A DNA stretch of 8,486 bases, from the NCBI GenBank assembly GCA_964583865.1, contig CAZOXZ010000104.1:1-8486 (forward strand), in the 5' to 3' direction. Position numbers and translations under genes: made by a program. Under the pieces are notes generated by a model. That model made no database searches. It was not told the DNA's origin and saw nothing but the letters and a program-made list of their open reading frames with translations. The stretch is from DASSBG01 sp964583865. GTDB taxonomy: Bacteria; Pseudomonadota; Gammaproteobacteria; Xanthomonadales; Rhodanobacteraceae. This document shows, piece after piece, positions 4,559 to 8,486 of this stretch. Position 1 is the first letter of the stretch, and every line of letters begins with the position of its first letter.

Positions 4559-6892
4559 TCACCGCGCCTGCGAGCGTGCATGCAGCAGGGCATGGGCACG
4601 CTGCAGTTGACCGCGGCGGCACCAGGCCCGCCTGCCCAACGAGTGCAACGCATCCTGCAACGCTTCGGCACCCGCTTTCGTGCGGCCCATGTCACTCAAG
4701 GCGAGGCCGCGGCCGAGATCGAGAATGGCCAGTCGTGAATGCCCCTGCGGGTACAAGGTTCGGGCCAGGCCAAGCGCCGCATCATATCCGGCGAGCGCCT
4801 TGTGTGGCTGCCCACGCGCCAGTGCCAGGTCTGCGTCGACCTCGTGCAAGGCACCACGGACGTAGGGGCTGGCGTCGGGTAACTCGTCCAGACTGCTGCG
4901 CGCCCGCTGCAACTGGCTGGCTGCCGCATCCATTCGGCCATCCTGCAGCAGCGCCATGGCGTAAATAACCCGGCTGAAGACCGCCCACGGGTGGTTCGGT
5001 CCGAACACGTCCGCACGCTGGTGCGTCGCCTTGCCAAGCCAGGTGGCACCGGCCGACGGCTTGCCATCGCAGGTCAGGGACAGACCAAGGTCATGCATGG
5101 CCGTCAAGGTTGCCGGGTGCTTGCGACCATAGCGCTTGCCGAGGCTGTCGACCAGCTGTTGCAACAGTTCGCTGGCCTCGTGATAGTGGCCCAGGCTGAC
5201 CATCGCCGTCTCCAGCGCCAGCCCGGTTTCAAGCGTGTAGGGATGATCCGGACCCAGCGCTGCGAGAACCAGCTCTCGTGATCGGCGAGCGTGCTCGAGA
5301 GCCTCATGACCATGCCCCAGGCGCGCCTGACACAAGCTCAGCACCATGTGGGCGTACGCCCGGGATACGTCGTCAACGGCATCAAGAGCCGGCATGAGTG
5401 CCTGGTAACGCCGCACGCAAAGCTGGAAATTGCCGTCGACGAAGGCTGCCTCGGCCAGGGCGCTGTCCACTTTCGCAAGCAGGGCAGGCGAGCCTTGCGG
5501 GCTGGCCAGCACATCCTTGCGCAAGGCCTGCAAACGCGACTCCGATTGCCTCAGATTATCCGCGGCAACAACATCCTGCTCCCGCTCCAGGCGTGCCGCC
5601 AGCACCCTCGCACCTTGCTCGCCTTCAACCAGGACGAGGTTTGCGATGGCCTGATCATAGGCTCTGATGGCCGTGCGCTGGTGGCCAAGGTTGGCCAGGG
5701 ACTTGCCCAGCGTCAGCTGGATCTGGGCGGCGACTTCCGGCATTTCCCCAAAACGTGGCTGCACCCGCTGCAATGCGCGTTCAATGAGGACGGTCACCGA
5801 AACATCAGCCGATCCACCCTGCAATGGATCGGCACCGGCCAGCACATCATCACGCAAAAATCGATTGACCGCCTCGGCAGTCCGCCTCGCCTCCCAGGCC
5901 AGATCGCGCTGGTGCATCAAGCGCAACACCAGAAAACCGGACAGGGCCACGAAGGCGACTGTGGCGATGACCGTCGCCCACGTACCCCATGGATGGGCAC
6001 GAGCCAGCAGGTGCAAGCGGTGCAATGTCCCGGGCGGCCGTGCCCGCACGGGCTGATGATGCAGCAGGCACTCCAGGTCATCATGCAATGCGGCGGCCGT
6101 GGAATAGCGCCGCCAGGGAAGGCGATGCATGGCGCAGGACAAGACGGCCTCGAGGTCGGCGGGCAATGGCACCGGCTTTTCGTCGGGCCGTCCTGCCTGC
6201 AACACAATGCGCAACAATTGGCCAAGCTGCCAGATGTCATCGGTCGTGTCCGGCGGTGCGCCCGCAAGCTGCCTGGGGCTGGCGAATCCCTCGGTAAAGC
6301 CCGGACGGGCCTCGTTGTCGGCCATCAGGGCGGCGATGCCGAAGTCGAGCAGAATCGCTTTGCCTTCGGCATCGATCACCACGTTGTCCGGTTTGATGTC
6401 GCGGTGTATCAATTGCCGGGCGTGGGCAAACTGGACGGCGTCGATGACTGGCAACAACAGTCGCACACGCTGACGCCAGGACAACCCGTGCGCAACGACG
6501 TGCTTGTCGATGCGCAGTCCGTTGGCGTGCTCCATGGCAAACCAGAGATGCCCGTCATCGCTGACACCACCATCCAGCAAGCGGGCGATGTGAGGATGCC
6601 GCAGGCCGGCCAGGATTTGTCGCTCGTTCCGGAACTGCGTCGCGACATGGGTACCCATCTCGCCGACGGGCAACCACTTGATGGCCACATCCTGCTCATA
6701 CGCACCATCGGCGCGACTGGCCAGATACACCACGCCCATGCCGCCACGGCCCAGCTCGCGAATGATGCGAAACGGCCCGAGCAGCTGTCCGGAACGGAGC
6801 TCGCCGAGCCGCAAGCCCTCGTGCAACAGGTCATTGACCAACGGGCCGTTCAGCAAATACCCCGGCTCCAGCAGGCGATCAACGCGATTCAC
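4559..6892 (-). CDS. Membrane Ser/Thr protein kinase with C-terminal TPR region, cognate to the ECF sigma factor
   Basis: This 777-residue Hanks-type kinase starts at a GTG that overlaps the sigma factor stop (GTGA, 6892-6889), so the two are translationally coupled. Kinase domain about 40-280: glycine loop GRGGMG 48-53, Lys72 in AIKWLP, Glu90, catalytic HRDIKPDN 163-170, DFG 183-185, and DDIWQLG at 218-224. Catalytic residues are all present. The APE motif is changed: FASPRQL at 203-209 has Arg207 where Glu is usual. A single membrane span (about 305-326, WATVIATVAFVALSGFLVLRLM) follows. The C-terminal half, about 360-750, is TPR-like with kinesin-light-chain-type signatures (GPDHPYTL 547-554, KHPATL 591-596, GPNHPW 631-636). 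The kinase should face the cytoplasm and the TPR region the periplasm, suiting a sensor. By analogy with PknT/EcfP and PknS/EcfK it probably phosphorylates the adjacent sigma factor. Confidence 0.93.
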   Translation of the reverse strand: MNRVDRLLEPGYLLNGPLVNDLLHEGLRLGELRSGQLLGPFRIIRELGRGGMGVVYLASRADGAYEQDVAIKWLPVGEMGTHVATQFRNERQILAGLRHPHIARLLDGGVSDDGHLWFAMEHANGLRIDKHVVAHGLSWRQRVRLLLPVIDAVQFAHARQLIHRDIKPDNVVIDAEGKAILLDFGIAALMADNEARPGFTEGFASPRQLAGAPPDTTDDIWQLGQLLRIVLQAGRPDEKPVPLPADLEAVLSCAMHRLPWRRYSTAAALHDDLECLLHHQPVRARPPGTLHRLHLLARAHPWGTWATVIATVAFVALSGFLVLRLMHQRDLAWEARRTAEAVNRFLRDDVLAGADPLQGGSADVSVTVLIERALQRVQPRFGEMPEVAAQIQLTLGKSLANLGHQRTAIRAYDQAIANLVLVEGEQGARVLAARLEREQDVVAADNLRQSESRLQALRKDVLASPQGSPALLAKVDSALAEAAFVDGNFQLCVRRYQALMPALDAVDDVSRAYAHMVLSLCQARLGHGHEALEHARRSRELVLAALGPDHPYTLETGLALETAMVSLGHYHEASELLQQLVDSLGKRYGRKHPATLTAMHDLGLSLTCDGKPSAGATWLGKATHQRADVFGPNHPWAVFSRVIYAMALLQDGRMDAAASQLQRARSSLDELPDASPYVRGALHEVDADLALARGQPHKALAGYDAALGLARTLYPQGHSRLAILDLGRGLALSDMGRTKAGAEALQDALHSLGRRAWCRRGQLQRAHALLHARSQAR

Positions 6893-7449
6893 GGCATGTC
6901 ATCCGCCAGCAAATCGCGCATGCGCTGCCTGGCCCGGTGCCACAATCGCTGTGCGCTGCGCAGGGACATGTCCATGGCCTGCGCTGTTTCGGCCTCGCTG
7001 AGACCACCGAACACGCGACAGTCCACGACCTTCACCAGCCGCGGGTCCTCGCGTTCCAGCTGTTCCAGGGCCTTGTCCATGGCAATCAGGTCCTCGGCTT
7101 CGCGGACGACCCGCAAGCGTTCCTCGTGCAAGGTGACATGCAACACATCACCACCACGCTTGACGGCAAAATGCTTGCGCGCATGGTTGACCAGAATCTG
7201 GCGCATGGCGCGCGCGGCGACTGCCAGAAAATGCTCGCGGTCGGAGATGGCGTCGGCCTGCCGCCGCGCCACCCGCAAATAGCATTCATTGACCAACGCC
7301 GTGGGTCGCATGGTGTGGCCGGCATGACGCCCGCCACGGACCCGCCGGGCCAACACCAACAGTTCGTCGTACAGCAACGCCACCACCTGGTCCCAGGCAG
7401 CAGCATCACCCTGGCGTGCGTCTTCAAGCAAGCGCGTAATCTCTCCCAC
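6889..7449 (-). CDS. ECF-type sigma factor of the kinase-linked group (ECF43-like)
   Basis: This 186-residue sigma-70-family factor begins at a GTG (7449-7447) with AGGAG at 7463-7459, nine bases upstream. Region 2 spans about 10-95 (WDQVVALLYDELLVLARRV; RPTALVNECYLRV 48-60; HFLAVAARAMRQILVNHAR 73-91). Region 4 spans about 125-182, with helix-turn-helix GLSEAETAQAMDMSLRSAQRLWHRAR. Length and motifs fit the ECF group that TIGRFAM calls the Sig-70 X6 family. Where ordinary ECF sigmas have the acidic DAED motif of region 2.2 (DAEDLVQE), this one has RPTALVNE, with Thr50. In V. parahaemolyticus EcfP and X. citri EcfK a threonine in this area is phosphorylated by the neighbouring kinase to switch the sigma on. 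The kinase gene directly follows. No anti-sigma gene is present. Target genes are unknown. Confidence 0.92.
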   Translation of the reverse strand: MGEITRLLEDARQGDAAAWDQVVALLYDELLVLARRVRGGRHAGHTMRPTALVNECYLRVARRQADAISDREHFLAVAARAMRQILVNHARKHFAVKRGGDVLHVTLHEERLRVVREAEDLIAMDKALEQLEREDPRLVKVVDCRVFGGLSEAETAQAMDMSLRSAQRLWHRARQRMRDLLADDMP

Positions 7450-7546
7450 AACCCTTCACTCCTGGCCGGGAAGGCCGGGCGACGTGAACCAATGTCCAGC
7501 GCAGCCCGCTTCATGCCCGGACTGCACCGCAACTGACGACCGGATG

Positions 7547-7574
7547 AATATAGCCTGATCCCGCCCGGGACCAA
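7547..7574 (-). promoter_or_regulatory. Possible sigma-70-type promoter of the sigma factor/kinase operon
   Basis: On the minus strand TTGGTC (7574-7569) and TATATT (7552-7547) are 16 bases apart. The -10 matches 5 of 6 and the -35 only 3 of 6. Transcription would start near 7540, leaving a leader of about 90 nt before the GTG at 7449. It is the best-looking candidate in the 226-bp divergent region. No convincing pepN promoter was found on the other strand. Confidence 0.4.
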
Positions 7575-7675
7575 GCCGGTACAGCCATCATCGGCGCGAC
7601 AAGCCGCTGTGTAAATGCAAAACGTGCAGCGGCACTTTGATATCCTGAACAATCCACTTTCACGGAGTCGAGGCC

Positions 7676-8486
7676 ATGCCCCAGCCCATCGTCCATCGCC
7701 ATGACTACCAGCCGCCTGCCTGGCTGATTCCCGAGCTTGAACTCGAATTCGACCTCGGCATCGAGGCCAGCGAGGTGCGCAGCCGCTTCCGCATCGAGCG
7801 TGGCTCCGGTCCCGAGGCGCCGCTGCGCCTGGACGGCGAACAATTGGAGCTGCTGGAGGTTCGCATCGACGGTGCGACGCTTGCTCCGGCCGACTGGCAG
7901 CAGGACGACACCAGCCTGACACTGCCGACCGCGCGCGACGGCAGCACTGTGGAAGTCCGTGTACGTATCCACCCCGAGGCCAACACGGCGCTGGAAGGGC
8001 TGTATCTTTCCGGCGGCAAGGAGGCTGGCTTCCTGCTGACCCAATGCGAGGCCCAGGGCTTCCGCCGCATCACCTATTTCCCGGATCGTCCGGATGTGCT
8101 GGCACGCTACACGGTGACGCTGCGCGCCGACCGCAAGCGTTTCCCGGTGCTGCTGGCCGGCGGCAACCCGGATGGTGAAGGCACCATGGAAGACGGGCGC
8201 CACTGGGTGCGTTATGTCGACCCGTGGCCCAAGCCCAGCTACCTGTTCGCGCTGGTGGCGGGCAAGCTGGAATTCATCGAACATCACTTCACCACGGCCG
8301 AAGGCCGCCAGGTGGAGGTACGCCTGTGGTCCGAGGCCGCCACCATCGACCGCTGCCAGTTCGCCATGGAGGCGCTGCTGCGCGCCATGCGCTGGGACGA
8401 GGAAACCTACGGCCGCTGCTTTGATCTGGACGTATTCAACGTCGTCGCCACCCAGGACTTCAACATGGGCGCGATGGAAAACAAGG
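7676..8486 (+). CDS. pepN: Aminopeptidase N (M1 family zinc metallopeptidase), N-terminal part
   Basis: The first 270 codons of an M1 aminopeptidase, cut by the right edge. M1 PepN removes N-terminal residues from peptides in the cytoplasm and is a main activity in late protein turnover. The ATG at 7676 has GGAG at 7664-7667, eight bases upstream. Residues 1-190 are the beta-rich N-terminal domain. TQCEAQGFRRITYFPDRP around 122-139 carries Glu125, matching E. coli Glu121, which anchors the substrate N-terminus. FNMGAMENK at 262-270 holds the GAMEN exopeptidase motif with Glu268, matching E. coli Glu264. The same four-residue offset at both sites supports this start. The HEXXH zinc site falls just beyond the window. 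DPWPKPSYLFALVAGKL (residues 182-198) is also typical of gammaproteobacterial PepN. No signal peptide is seen. Confidence 0.96.
   Translation, partial: MPQPIVHRHDYQPPAWLIPELELEFDLGIEASEVRSRFRIERGSGPEAPLRLDGEQLELLEVRIDGATLAPADWQQDDTSLTLPTARDGSTVEVRVRIHPEANTALEGLYLSGGKEAGFLLTQCEAQGFRRITYFPDRPDVLARYTVTLRADRKRFPVLLAGGNPDGEGTMEDGRHWVRYVDPWPKPSYLFALVAGKLEFIEHHFTTAEGRQVEVRLWSEAATIDRCQFAMEALLRAMRWDEETYGRCFDLDVFNVVATQDFNMGAMENK

Noticed and set aside
5291..7282. Plus-strand frame of 663 codons opposite the kinase and sigma genes
   Set aside because: It is antisense to two genes with full catalytic and sigma motifs. The translation is rich in Gln, His and Arg and shows no domain.
7631..7675. Possible pepN promoter around TATCCT at 7641-7646
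   Set aside because: The -10 is passable but no acceptable -35 sits 16-18 bases upstream, so it was not listed.

Overview
The window looks like chromosomal DNA of a high-GC gammaproteobacterium, most likely in or near the Xanthomonadales. The clues are the RpoH sequence, a Grx4-rhodanese fusion, a paired ECF sigma factor and Ser/Thr kinase with TPRs, a PepN-type aminopeptidase, and REP-like repeats with a GTAG-type head. The taxonomic call is an inference from protein resemblance, not from a marker gene search.

Layout. (1) 1-460, minus strand: the first 153 codons of rpoH (sigma-32), running off the left edge. Its upstream region carries a good sigma-E-type promoter whose -10 lies inside a CIRCE-like operator, so the heat-shock sigma gene may be under both envelope-stress and HrcA control. 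(2) 670-2455, plus strand: a Grx4-type CGFS glutaredoxin fused to a cysteine-less A-type Fe-S-carrier-like domain and a rhodanese domain, followed after 10 bp by an EamA/DMT transporter, then two hairpins. (3) 2456-3158: a 703-bp non-coding stretch with four direct REP-like cores spaced 111-112 bp apart, and an inverted copy of the leader of the next gene. (4) 3159-4528, plus strand: two genes for exported proteins, an unrecognised cysteine-free protein and a compact papain-like cysteine peptidase, 20 bp apart and each with a good ribosome binding site. (5) 4559-7449, minus strand: an ECF sigma factor and a membrane Ser/Thr kinase with TPRs, overlapping by GTGA. The sigma factor carries a Thr where the acidic DAED motif of ordinary ECF sigmas sits, which fits the phospho-activated class. 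(6) 7676-8486, plus strand: the first 270 codons of pepN, ending just after the GAMEN exopeptidase motif.

The parts most worth following up are the secreted peptidase and its partner, the doubly marked rpoH promoter, the sigma/kinase switch, and the REP array with its inverted leader copy. The housekeeping genes (rpoH, grx fusion, pepN) frame a more variable middle (about 2456-7449). No tRNA, rRNA, CRISPR array or transposase gene was seen.
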